Below are positions 1 through 6,175 of a DNA stretch of 12,003 bases, one piece after another. The notes under the pieces were generated by a model. The model did not search any database. It was not told the origin of the DNA and saw nothing but the letters and a program-made list of their open reading frames with translations. The translations under genes and the position numbers were made by a program. How positions within the stretch are numbered: the first letter of the stretch is position 1; every line of letters begins with the position of its first letter. The stretch comes from Acidobacteriota bacterium (GTDB lineage Bacteria; Acidobacteriota; Terriglobia; Acidiferrales; UBA7541). The DNA is taken from contig PKWH01000358.1 in NCBI GenBank assembly GCA_003131985.1, forward strand, positions 1 through 12,003. Direction: 5' to 3'.

Positions 1-1242
1 AACGTCCGCATCCTTGCGACTACTGGCGGCTACTCTGATGATGAATTGGGATCTCCGACTCACTTCATCAACATCATGGCCTTCGTTATGAACCAGAGCT
101 TCTTCGAAACGAGTTTTAGCTCGAACCCGGGAAATCTTGACTCGATCAGCACAACTCCTAACACGGGCCCAAACACTCCCAATGCCTTCAATTGCAGTAC
201 CCCGCCTCCTCAGGGAACTCTGCCAGACTCTGGTTGCGTCACCATCACTAACGGTGACGCTCTCAATATGACCGGCAGCCCACAGGTAGGCTTTGGCCTT
301 AACGCTCGAAACGTCAACGCGACTAGCCAGACTCCTACCGTCGGCGACGGCGAAGGCAACGATATGCAGGACATCGTCTCTAACTTTGAGGCTTATCCTG
401 CTCCGAAGCAGAGACTGCCCAATGGCGTATTCGCTGTCATTCCCTGCGGCACGCTCAACAACGCCAGCAACAACCCTGCCGCGATTTTCGCAGCTGCAAA
501 CAACGGTGCCATGCCCAAGGGCCTCCAGAACATAACGCAGTTCCCGGATCCGGTTTGTTTTCCCGTAACCAGCATCGCCACTCCCACTCTCCGGCAGGAT
601 TGGCGGTTTGCCACCAATCGCAACGCGATCGACGGCAGTGACAACAACATGGTAACCGGTTCTGGACCTAGCGGTACAATTGGTTTCAACAGCCCCTACG
701 GTTACTTCTGTGACGATCTGCTAGGTATGTGGATCAATTCGTACTTTTGGCTCACGCAGGATCCCGGCGTAAACGGGCCCTGCACGAAAATCTACAACCA
801 ACTCGGCGCCATGAATGGCTTTACTACCGATGGAACGCCCGTAGTCAAGACCGGCAACCAGCTCGATGTTACTCTCGAGGCTGCCGGATGTGCGCAAGAA
901 GGACAGTTGGATCTCGGTGGTGCAGACGGAGGAGCTGTCTGGCTGATTTGCCCCGCGATCGCGGATCCCACAAACGGAGCAATCAGTCTCGACGCGTTTC
1001 TCGATCAGGTTCACTTCTCAAGCGGTGTGCCGGTCGATCCGGGCTTTACGATCAACTTCTTCTGCCTCCAGTTCTTCGGGCAATTCTGCAGCTCGCTAAC
1101 CTCATCGCAGTCGAGTTTAGCGCAGTCGAACGGAGCAGCGGCTTCGTCTGCAGCGGCATCAGCACCAGCAGCGTCGACTGATGTTGAGGGGGGCGGCGGG
1201 CACGGATCTGGATCGGGCTCTAGACCTGGATCTCATCAGTAA
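1..1242 (+). CDS. Hypothetical cysteine-containing, probably secreted protein (5' partial)
   Basis: I do not recognise the family. The frame is open from base 1, so the true start and any signal peptide lie upstream; the in-frame TTG at 46 has no ribosome binding site and is not credible as a start. The visible 413 residues are rich in Asn, Gly, Ser, Thr and Pro with little Lys/Arg, and hold ten cysteines spread evenly (for example in FNC, SGC, IPCG, PVCF, YFCDD, GPC, FFC, QFC). That pattern suits a secreted protein with disulfides. The last 60 or so residues are low complexity, a Ser/Ala stretch then a Gly/Ser/His tail, resembling a flexible linker. It ends with TAA and is followed by a hairpin. 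Extracellular location is inferred from composition only; an enzymatic role cannot be assigned. Confidence 0.75.
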   Translation, partial: NVRILATTGGYSDDELGSPTHFINIMAFVMNQSFFETSFSSNPGNLDSISTTPNTGPNTPNAFNCSTPPPQGTLPDSGCVTITNGDALNMTGSPQVGFGLNARNVNATSQTPTVGDGEGNDMQDIVSNFEAYPAPKQRLPNGVFAVIPCGTLNNASNNPAAIFAAANNGAMPKGLQNITQFPDPVCFPVTSIATPTLRQDWRFATNRNAIDGSDNNMVTGSGPSGTIGFNSPYGYFCDDLLGMWINSYFWLTQDPGVNGPCTKIYNQLGAMNGFTTDGTPVVKTGNQLDVTLEAAGCAQEGQLDLGGADGGAVWLICPAIADPTNGAISLDAFLDQVHFSSGVPVDPGFTINFFCLQFFGQFCSSLTSSQSSLAQSNGAAASSAAASAPAASTDVEGGGGHGSGSGSRPGSHQ

Positions 1243-1282
1243 TAGTTAAGTCAGATGTTTGGATCAGAAGTAAAGGTAATAT

Positions 1283-1314
1283 GCCCCCGGCAAGGTGACC
1301 GCCTTGCCGGGGGC
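1283..1314 (+). terminator. Strong GC-rich hairpin after the first gene, possible terminator
   Basis: A perfect 13-bp inverted repeat, GCCCCCGGCAAGG / CCTTGCCGGGGGC, with a 6-nt loop (TGACCG) lies 41 bp after the stop of the first gene; one more T-A pair extends it. No T-run follows on either strand, so it is not a classical intrinsic terminator. It may instead act as an RNA 3'-end stabiliser or an interspersed hairpin. Its right arm overlaps the putative -35 box of the next gene. Confidence 0.5.
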
Positions 1315-1333
1315 AATCTGTCTAAGGTAGAAT
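1304..1333 (+). promoter_or_regulatory. Candidate sigma70-type promoter for the solute-binding protein gene
   Basis: TTGCCG at 1304-1309 and TAGAAT at 1328-1333 are separated by 18 bp, matching 4/6 and 5/6 of the -35 and -10 consensus. Transcription would start near 1340, giving a very short leader before the ATG at 1358. The -35 box sits inside the right arm of the hairpin at 1283-1314. Pattern match only. Confidence 0.35.
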
Positions 1334-1357
1334 ACGAAATCCCCAGCCTCTCCTAGG

Positions 1358-2704
1358 ATGAAGAGACCCTTTCCTCGCCGAGATTTCATCAAGCTTGCCG
1401 CCAGCGCCGCCGCTGTCGGACCGTTCTTTAATTTTTCTCACCGCGTGCTGGGGAACCCCAAAACCCTCAAGATCGCCAAATGGGCTCATTTCTTGCCCGA
1501 ATATGATGCTTGGTTCGAAACAGAGTGGGCCAAACCATGGGGCGAAAAGAACAATACCAACGTAATAGTAGACAACATTCCCATCGAGAGAATTCATTCA
1601 GATGCCGCGGCCGAAGTCGCGGCCGGCAAGGGCCACGATTTGTTCATGTTTCCTTGGCCTCCGGCGGAATTCCATCTGCATGCCATCGATCACACCGAGA
1701 TCTATCAAAATGTTTCTATGAACTACGGCAGCATCCCGCAAATTTCATACAAGTCCACATTTTTTCCCAAGACGAAAACACACTTCGCGTTCGCCGATTT
1801 CTGGATCCCCGCTCCGGTGCACTATTACCAGGACTTTTGGGCCCAAGCGGCTATGCCCCTTGGTCCCATGACTTACGGAAGCCTGCACAGCGGCGGCCAG
1901 AGAGTCCGCGACAAAATCGGAGTCCCCTGCGGCTTGTCTTTTTCACCCAACCTCGATGGCAACATCAGCGCGAACACATTCTTATACGCATTTCGCGGTC
2001 AAATATTCGATGTGGAAGGAAACATTGCAATCAACAAGAACGTTTATACCGCTCATGCTTTGGACTTCGCCAAAATGCTGGTGCAGGACGCCGGAAGTCC
2101 TGACGAGTTCACCTGGGGGCCTGCGGGCAACGTGCAGGCCATGTTAGCGCGCAAGACGACTCTCACTACCAGCGGCATTAGTCTGCTTCGCGAGGCAGAA
2201 AAGCAAAACCCCGATCTCGCCAAGAGAATGCAGCTGGACCCTCCCTTGCTCGGTCCTTATGGAGTGACCGGATTTCCGCAGGCTACAAATTGCTCGACGG
2301 TCTGGAAATTTGCTGAGAACCCAGATGACGCCAAAAAATTCCTGGTGGATCTGATCGACAGTTCCAGAACCGGTTACGACAAGAGCCTCGGTTGCAACTT
2401 TCCGGCTTATCCCAAGGCACTCCCTAACATCGTTCTGCGTCTTGATAAGGACGCCCACGGAGATCCTCCCCATAAATACTATGCCCTCAAGGATGCTCTC
2501 CATTGGACGCCGAACCTAGGCGCGCCCGGGATTGTCCAGCCGGCATGGATGGAAGTCTTTAACAGCTTCTTAATCCCCAAGATGTTTGCGAGCGTCGCTC
2601 AGGGTAATATGTCTCCACATGATGCCGCTGCCGAGGCGCAAAAAGAAGTCACCGCCATCGTGGATAAGTGGAACCAGATCGAAGGGTCCGCCGCCAAGAG
2701 TTAA
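1358..2704 (+). CDS. Tat-exported extracellular solute-binding protein (family 1, ABC-type)
   Basis: A 448-residue periplasmic binding protein of the SBP family 1 type, which normally delivers sugars or other solutes to an ABC importer. The N-terminus carries a twin-arginine signal (RRDFIKL at residues 7-13) followed by an Ala-rich hydrophobic stretch, so it should be exported folded by the Tat system; no lipobox cysteine is seen. The mature part begins with a beta-strand like TLKIAKWAHF and continues with the expected two-lobe length. The start is fixed by the Tat motif, although no good ribosome binding site precedes the ATG. No permease or ATPase gene is adjacent. The next gene, a redoxin, begins 3 bp after the stop, so the two are probably co-transcribed. 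Ligand unknown; an orphan scavenging role or a distant transporter partner is possible. Confidence 0.85.
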   Translation: MKRPFPRRDFIKLAASAAAVGPFFNFSHRVLGNPKTLKIAKWAHFLPEYDAWFETEWAKPWGEKNNTNVIVDNIPIERIHSDAAAEVAAGKGHDLFMFPWPPAEFHLHAIDHTEIYQNVSMNYGSIPQISYKSTFFPKTKTHFAFADFWIPAPVHYYQDFWAQAAMPLGPMTYGSLHSGGQRVRDKIGVPCGLSFSPNLDGNISANTFLYAFRGQIFDVEGNIAINKNVYTAHALDFAKMLVQDAGSPDEFTWGPAGNVQAMLARKTTLTTSGISLLREAEKQNPDLAKRMQLDPPLLGPYGVTGFPQATNCSTVWKFAENPDDAKKFLVDLIDSSRTGYDKSLGCNFPAYPKALPNIVLRLDKDAHGDPPHKYYALKDALHWTPNLGAPGIVQPAWMEVFNSFLIPKMFASVAQGNMSPHDAAAEAQKEVTAIVDKWNQIEGSAAKS

Positions 2705-2707
2705 ACT

Positions 2708-3292
2708 ATGAGCCTACGAAGACTGGGTTCCATTCTCATCTCCATAACTCTGGCCGGATCCTCGTTGCTGGCTCAAGCTCCCTCGCTTCGCAAATCGCCC
2801 GAACTTTCCATAACCAAGCCCTCCGGGGACGATCTATTGTTGTCGAGTTTCAAAGGCAAAGTCGTGGTTGTGGAGTTCATGTTCGTTGCCAGCTCCCACT
2901 GCCTACAACTCGCGGAGATGCTCAACAAGCTCCAAGCTGATTTGGGCCCGCGCGGCTTCCAGGCAGTTGCTGTCGCCTTCGGCCCGAATTCCGACATTGC
3001 GATGGTAGGCCATGTCGTCGACCGTATTCACCTTACCTATCCCGTTGGCGACACAACGTCCGAAAATGTGGACGCTTACTTGGGTCGCCAGGGAACCGAA
3101 AAACTGAAAATTCCGCAAATGATCGTAATCGACCGCAAGGGTTTCATCCGCGCTACCACCGGTACCGGCAATCCAACTCTTGAAGACGAAGCTCTAATAC
3201 GCGTCATCCTCGAGCCCTTGCTGAAAGAGCCTCCTCCGTCTGCAAACACAGCGCATGCCACGCCAGCGCCTAAGAAGAACGGCCAGTCCTAA
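2708..3292 (+). CDS. Exported TlpA/redoxin-like thioredoxin-fold protein with SxxC active site
   Basis: A 194-residue protein with an N-terminal signal peptide (basic MSLRR, a hydrophobic core to about residue 20, likely cleavage near LLAQA) and a thioredoxin fold of the TlpA/AhpC-TSA type. Residues 50-60 (GKVVVVEFMFV) form the strand leading to the active site, and IPQ at 135-137 supplies the conserved cis-proline loop before IVIDRKG. At the active site, where TlpA has WCPPC, this protein reads ASSHC at 61-65: the nucleophilic first cysteine is Ser62 and only Cys65 remains. It therefore cannot act as a normal dithiol reductase; a monothiol, chaperone-like or binding role is possible. The C-terminus is a Pro/Ala/Lys tail. 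It starts 3 bp after the solute-binding protein gene and lacks a strong ribosome binding site of its own, suggesting translational coupling. Confidence 0.8.
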   Translation: MSLRRLGSILISITLAGSSLLAQAPSLRKSPELSITKPSGDDLLLSSFKGKVVVVEFMFVASSHCLQLAEMLNKLQADLGPRGFQAVAVAFGPNSDIAMVGHVVDRIHLTYPVGDTTSENVDAYLGRQGTEKLKIPQMIVIDRKGFIRATTGTGNPTLEDEALIRVILEPLLKEPPPSANTAHATPAPKKNGQS

Positions 3293-3314
3293 CGCCCCAC
3301 CCGCTTTACTCGCA

Positions 3315-3343
3315 TTGACTTAGCAACGCTCGCGTCCTACTAT
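3315..3343 (+). promoter_or_regulatory. Candidate sigma70-type promoter for the small ORF / STAS unit
   Basis: TTGACT at 3315-3320 (5/6 of consensus) and TACTAT at 3338-3343 (4/6) are separated by exactly 17 bp. A start site near 3350 would give a leader of about 50 nt that contains the hairpin at 3369-3388 and the Shine-Dalgarno. It lies just after the redoxin gene, so the downstream pair can be expressed separately. Confidence 0.45.
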
Positions 3344-3368
3344 TCCGCTTCCGCAACCATTTAATTGC

Positions 3369-3394
3369 GGCGAGTGTTTGCACTCGCCAGGAGG
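3369..3394 (+). promoter_or_regulatory. Leader hairpin directly abutting a perfect Shine-Dalgarno
   Basis: GGCGAGTG (3369-3376), loop TTTG, CACTCGCC (3381-3388) form a perfect 8-bp stem with a tetraloop. The next base begins AGGAGG (3389-3394), 6 nt before the GTG start at 3401. The Shine-Dalgarno decides this start. The stem could stack against or flank the ribosome site, either holding it open or being a target for regulation. Confidence 0.55.
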
Positions 3395-3400
3395 CTCAAC

Positions 3401-3688
3401 GTGGAGGATTGGCAGTACGCTCAGGCTGACCGCGCAGAAGAGCTGGCTCAGCTGCATTACTTCACGATGAACAAGAATCAGAACGGAAAAAATGTTCCGT
3501 TCGTTATCACCGTCAAGGAATTCGCTGTCTCGCCTCAAGGACAGCATTTGCGCTTCTTCGCGGAAGCAGACAAGCCCGTGAATCAAAGCACCGCTGCATT
3601 CGTTCCGTCCGGGTGGGGGGATTCAATTCTAAAGGCGTTGGCGGACTGTATGCGCTTGATCCGGCAATTTCCGTTCGAGGCTTCGTAG
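3401..3688 (+). CDS. Small hypothetical protein upstream of a STAS protein
   Basis: A 95-residue soluble protein that I do not recognise. I chose the GTG at 3401 because a perfect AGGAGG lies 6 nt upstream; the longer in-frame TTG at 3365 falls before the leader hairpin and has no binding site. The sequence begins MEDWQYAQADRAEEL, has a probable beta-rich middle (VPFVITVKEFAV, LRFFAEAD) and a C-terminal helix (DSILKALADCMRLIRQF). There is no signal peptide or membrane segment and only one cysteine. The STAS gene starts 45 bp downstream, so the two are probably co-transcribed and may act together in regulation, but that is inferred from position only. Confidence 0.7.
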   Translation: MEDWQYAQADRAEELAQLHYFTMNKNQNGKNVPFVITVKEFAVSPQGQHLRFFAEADKPVNQSTAAFVPSGWGDSILKALADCMRLIRQFPFEAS

Positions 3689-3733
3689 CGTTGAACGCAT
3701 CACCTAAATCCTGGAAGTGAGGTAACAAATCGC

Positions 3734-4090
3734 GTGATGCTATCGCAGAAAGAAATCAAGCCGGGAATCTGGGTCTTTGAATTGAGCGGCCGCGTCCAGA
3801 TGGGCCCGGATTGCAAGCGTGTCGACCAGGAAGTGGAAAGCCACATCGCCAAGAACGAAACACGCATCATTCTCGATATGGCTGGGGTGGATCATATTGA
3901 CAGCGCGTTCGTCGGCCAAATCGTGAAGTCTTTCTCCAGACTTACGAAGTCCGGCGGATCGCTGCGCCTCGCTGCGGTGAAGGGCATGGTCGAAGGCGTC
4001 CTCAATATGACGCAACTAAATCGCATCATCCAGATTTATCCTACTGCCCTCGCCGCTTCCGAGAATTTCCCCGGACTAAAACAATCGTAA
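3734..4090 (+). CDS. STAS-domain protein, anti-sigma-factor-antagonist type
   Basis: A 118-residue single STAS domain, the fold of SpoIIAA/RsbV anti-anti-sigma factors, which are switched by phosphorylation of one serine by a partner kinase. The signature is visible: IILDMAGVDHIDSAFVGQIV at residues 45-64, where Asp56-Ser57 match the Asp-Ser of the SpoIIAA phosphosite (MDSSG). The residues after the serine are Ala-Phe rather than Ser/Thr-Gly, so the loop is divergent. GTG at 3734 and ATG at 3737 are adjacent possible starts; GAGG at 3719-3722 is 11 or 14 nt away and slightly favours the GTG. No anti-sigma kinase, phosphatase or sigma factor gene is in the window. It follows the small ORF and converges on the zinc-finger gene with 6 bp between stops. 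Confidence 0.85.
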   Translation: MMLSQKEIKPGIWVFELSGRVQMGPDCKRVDQEVESHIAKNETRIILDMAGVDHIDSAFVGQIVKSFSRLTKSGGSLRLAAVKGMVEGVLNMTQLNRIIQIYPTALAASENFPGLKQS

Positions 4091-4101
4091 AAGAGTTTAC
4101 G
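4086..4101. terminator. Small dyad formed by two convergent stop codons
   Basis: CGTAAA / AGAG / TTTACG is a perfect 6-bp inverted repeat holding the TAA of the STAS gene on one strand and the TAA of the zinc-finger gene on the other. It is AT-rich and short, so termination activity would be weak; it may be coincidental. Confidence 0.2.
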
Positions 4102-4381
4102 CCTGTACCTTCAGCTCGCGCGGGCCTAGCTCTATCTCATCAACGTAGCACCAGCCCCAATCCTCTCCAGGCTCGAATGACTTCATGATCGGATGTTTCG
4201 TCGAATGAAAATGTTTGGTCGCATGTTTGTTCTTCGACGAATCGCAGCACCCCACGTGCCCGCACTCCAAACACAGCCGCAAGTGCACCCACGTGTCGCC
4301 CATCTTCAGGCACTCCTCGCAACCTTGAGGAGTCCGCGGCGTCACCGCTCGAATTTGATTCAGGTGGGTACAAGCGCTCAT
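4097..4381 (-). CDS. UBP-type zinc-finger domain protein
   Basis: A 94-residue protein that is almost entirely one ZnF-UBP domain, a fold that in eukaryotes binds the free C-terminus of ubiquitin; the bacterial role is unknown. Likely zinc ligands are Cys4/His6, Cys21/Cys24 (CEEC), Cys37/Cys40 (CLEC), Cys45 in GHVGCC, and His53, His57 and His63 in the His-rich stretch HATKHFHSTKH. A conserved WGWCYVDE follows at 75-82. The ATG is supported by AGGAGG with 5-nt spacing. It starts 12 bp after the stop of the flavoprotein gene, so the two form an operon; this pairing with TrxB-like flavoproteins also occurs in other bacteria as far as I recall. A metal- or redox-linked partner role for the flavoprotein is inference. 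Confidence 0.85.
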   Translation of the reverse strand: MSACTHLNQIRAVTPRTPQGCEECLKMGDTWVHLRLCLECGHVGCCDSSKNKHATKHFHSTKHPIMKSFEPGEDWGWCYVDEIELGPRELKVQA

Positions 4382-4393
4382 AAATTCCTCCTT

Positions 4394-5662
4394 TTAAGTT
4401 TCCGCCAAATAGCGGTGCACGAATGTAACCGCCATTGCTCCCTCGCCTACCGCCGACGCACACCTCTTCACCGATCCGTGCCGCACATCCCCCGCCGCAA
4501 AAAGCCCCGGCACGTTCGTCTCTAAATAATACGGCGAACGTTCCAGCGGCCAACTCTTCGGATACTTGCTGTCTTGCAACAAGTCCGGCCCAGTCACCAG
4601 ATAACCATCAGAATCGCGCACGATGCCCGGCTCCACCGCCCAGTCCGTCTGCGGCTCGCCGCCCAGACACAAGAAAAGCCAACTCGTATCACAAGTTTTC
4701 TCTTCGCCCGTCTCATTATTCCTCAGGGTAAGGGCCCGCAACATATGATCCCCATGCAGCGCGACCACTTCCGTACGCGCCAGCACTTCGATATTCGGCG
4801 AGGAATGGATTCGATCCACCAGGTATTGCGAAAGCGTGCGCCGCAAGCAGTCCGCCCGAATCACGACCGTGACTTTCTTCGCGAATCGCGCAAAATGCAT
4901 CGACGCCTGCCCCGCGGAATTGCCGCCTCCTACCACGAAAACGTGCTTGTCTTCGCACAGAGTAGCTTCGCTCACTCCCGCGCCGTAATAAACTCCGATA
5001 CCCTGAAATTTATCTTCGTTATCGAGGTTCAGCTTGCGATACCGCACGCCAGTCGAACAGATCGTCGCATGCGCCACAATTTTTGTGCCGTCGGTCAGGT
5101 AGCCGGTGCCTTTGCCCGGCGCAAACTCTCCGCGCACTCCTTCGCGCAGCATCAAAATCTCCGACCCAAACCGGTAAGCCTGCTCCCGCGCTCGCTTCGC
5201 CAGATCCGCGCCGCTGATTCCTTCCGGAAATCCAAGGTAGTTCTCGATCTTAGAACTAGTCCCCGCTTGCCCACCCACCACGGACCGCTCGATCAGCACA
5301 GTCTTCAAGCCCTCGGACGCGCCATACACAGCCGCGCTCAACCCTGCCGGCCCCGCGCCATAAATCGCCAGATCGTATTCCGTATTCGATGGATCGCTAT
5401 ACCATCCCAGCTTATCCGCGAGTTGCCGAATCGTGGGATTTTCCATTCGCGTTCCCGTCGGACACAAGCAGATCGGCAGCCGCGGATCATTCAGATTATC
5501 CACTCCATATTTCCGCGCCTGGTCGTCAGTGTTCAGTTCGATCCACTCAAACGGCACATCGCCGCGCCCCAGGAAGTCGCGAATCGCATACGCGCGCGCC
5601 GATTCGCTCCTCCCAATGATCCTGACGATCCCCGGTTCCTTCGCTTTCAACTCGTCGGCCAT
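4394..5662 (-). CDS. Thioredoxin-reductase-like FAD/NAD(P)H oxidoreductase with N-terminal thioredoxin-fold domain
   Basis: A 422-residue cytoplasmic flavoprotein. Residues 10-85 look like a glutaredoxin/thioredoxin-like domain (strand GIVRIIG, RLPIC with a cis-Pro type loop). From 97 on it is a TrxB-like reductase: FAD dinucleotide motif GAGPAG at 102-107, the GGQAGTSSKIENYLGFP segment at 130-146, NAD(P)H motif GGGNSAG at 245-251 with basic VIRADCLRR after it, and the FAD-binding FAAGDVR at 388-394. In bacterial TrxB a CxxC disulfide precedes the NADPH motif; here that place reads YYGAGVSEA (225-233), with no cysteine pair. It resembles the C-terminal part of the response-regulator/thioredoxin-disulfide-reductase fusion family but lacks the receiver. 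A GGAGG lies just before the ATG. It probably transfers electrons to a partner other than thioredoxin. Confidence 0.85.
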   Translation of the reverse strand: MADELKAKEPGIVRIIGRSESARAYAIRDFLGRGDVPFEWIELNTDDQARKYGVDNLNDPRLPICLCPTGTRMENPTIRQLADKLGWYSDPSNTEYDLAIYGAGPAGLSAAVYGASEGLKTVLIERSVVGGQAGTSSKIENYLGFPEGISGADLAKRAREQAYRFGSEILMLREGVRGEFAPGKGTGYLTDGTKIVAHATICSTGVRYRKLNLDNEDKFQGIGVYYGAGVSEATLCEDKHVFVVGGGNSAGQASMHFARFAKKVTVVIRADCLRRTLSQYLVDRIHSSPNIEVLARTEVVALHGDHMLRALTLRNNETGEEKTCDTSWLFLCLGGEPQTDWAVEPGIVRDSDGYLVTGPDLLQDSKYPKSWPLERSPYYLETNVPGLFAAGDVRHGSVKRCASAVGEGAMAVTFVHRYLAET

Positions 5663-5690
5663 GCTCCTCCTTCCGCGATTTCACACTCTC

Positions 5691-5725
5691 AAAGCACAGT
5701 CATGCCATAAAGGTTAGAGTGCTTT
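5691..5725. promoter_or_regulatory. Inverted repeat upstream of the flavoprotein gene
   Basis: AAAGCAC (5691-5697) and GTGCTTT (5719-5725) are perfect 7-bp inverted arms 21 bp apart. They lie 28-63 bp upstream of the flavoprotein ATG, between it and the monooxygenase gene. The dyad could be an operator or an intercistronic RNA hairpin; no T-run follows. Confidence 0.3.
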
Positions 5726-5761
5726 TCGTCGTCTAGCGACTCATCACACCACCTCAATCTT

Positions 5762-6064
5762 CTATTTGGGGAGTTTAGCCGCAAGCACGTCGATTTTTTC
5801 GATGTTGGGTGGTTTCGCGAGAAGTTCCGGAGCTTTAGCCATCAGCGCTGCGGCAACGCGTCCCGCAAGATGCGCCTGGCGCCCCGCTTCATCTGGAAAG
5901 GCATCAAAGATTCCAAATGTGGAAGCTCCCATCCGAATGGCAAACCAAGCCGTCGTTCCCGGCTCCTGTTCCACTAGCGCAAGACCGCTGCGCAGAAATG
6001 CTTCCACATCCGCTTCTTTCCCAGACTTCGCTTCCAATCGAACGTATAGTCCTACCTTCACCAT
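5762..6064 (-). CDS. ABM-family (antibiotic biosynthesis monooxygenase-like) small protein
   Basis: A 100-residue protein of the ABM dimeric alpha/beta-barrel family, which includes quinol monooxygenases such as YgiN and heme- or reactive-product-processing enzymes. The pattern is typical: a first strand VKVGLYVRLEAK, a helix KEADVEAFLRSGLALV, EPGTTAWFAIRM, the strand STFGIFDAFPDEAGRQAHL, and a C-terminal helix with IEKIDVLAAKLPK. No cofactor motif is expected because these enzymes work cofactor-free. I place the start at the ATG with first base 6064, because GAGGAG (6077-6072) is 7 nt from it but only 1 nt from the ATG at 6070. It lies 99 bp upstream of the flavoprotein gene on the same strand and may share a transcript. 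Substrate unknown. Confidence 0.8.
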   Translation of the reverse strand: MVKVGLYVRLEAKSGKEADVEAFLRSGLALVEQEPGTTAWFAIRMGASTFGIFDAFPDEAGRQAHLAGRVAAALMAKAPELLAKPPNIEKIDVLAAKLPK

Positions 6065-6136
6065 GTTCATTCTCCTCTTGCGATGGACGCAAACGCAAAA
6101 TCCATCGGACGGCTGCTCGCAGACTGGGCTATTGCC

Positions 6137-6164
6137 ATTGTAGATTAATTCGAGGTTGCCGCAA
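6137..6164 (-). promoter_or_regulatory. Candidate promoter for the ABM / flavoprotein / zinc-finger genes
   Basis: Reading the minus strand, TTGCGG (6164-6159) and TACAAT (6142-6137) are separated by 16 bp, matching 3/6 and 5/6 of the -35 and -10 consensus. The site lies about 73 bp upstream of the ABM start, in the 111-bp gap after the diguanylate cyclase stop. Pattern match only. Confidence 0.3.
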
Positions 6165-6175
6165 TCGTCGTTCGC

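Noticed and set aside
3365..3400. Longer start (TTG) for the small hypothetical protein
   Set aside because: It lies before the leader hairpin with no Shine-Dalgarno, whereas the GTG at 3401 has a perfect AGGAGG 6 nt upstream.
4574..5710. 378-codon plus-strand open frame
   Set aside because: It lies antisense to the flavoprotein gene, whose FAD and NAD(P)H motifs are unmistakable; the antisense product is Arg/His/Pro-rich with no motif and is a codon-bias shadow.
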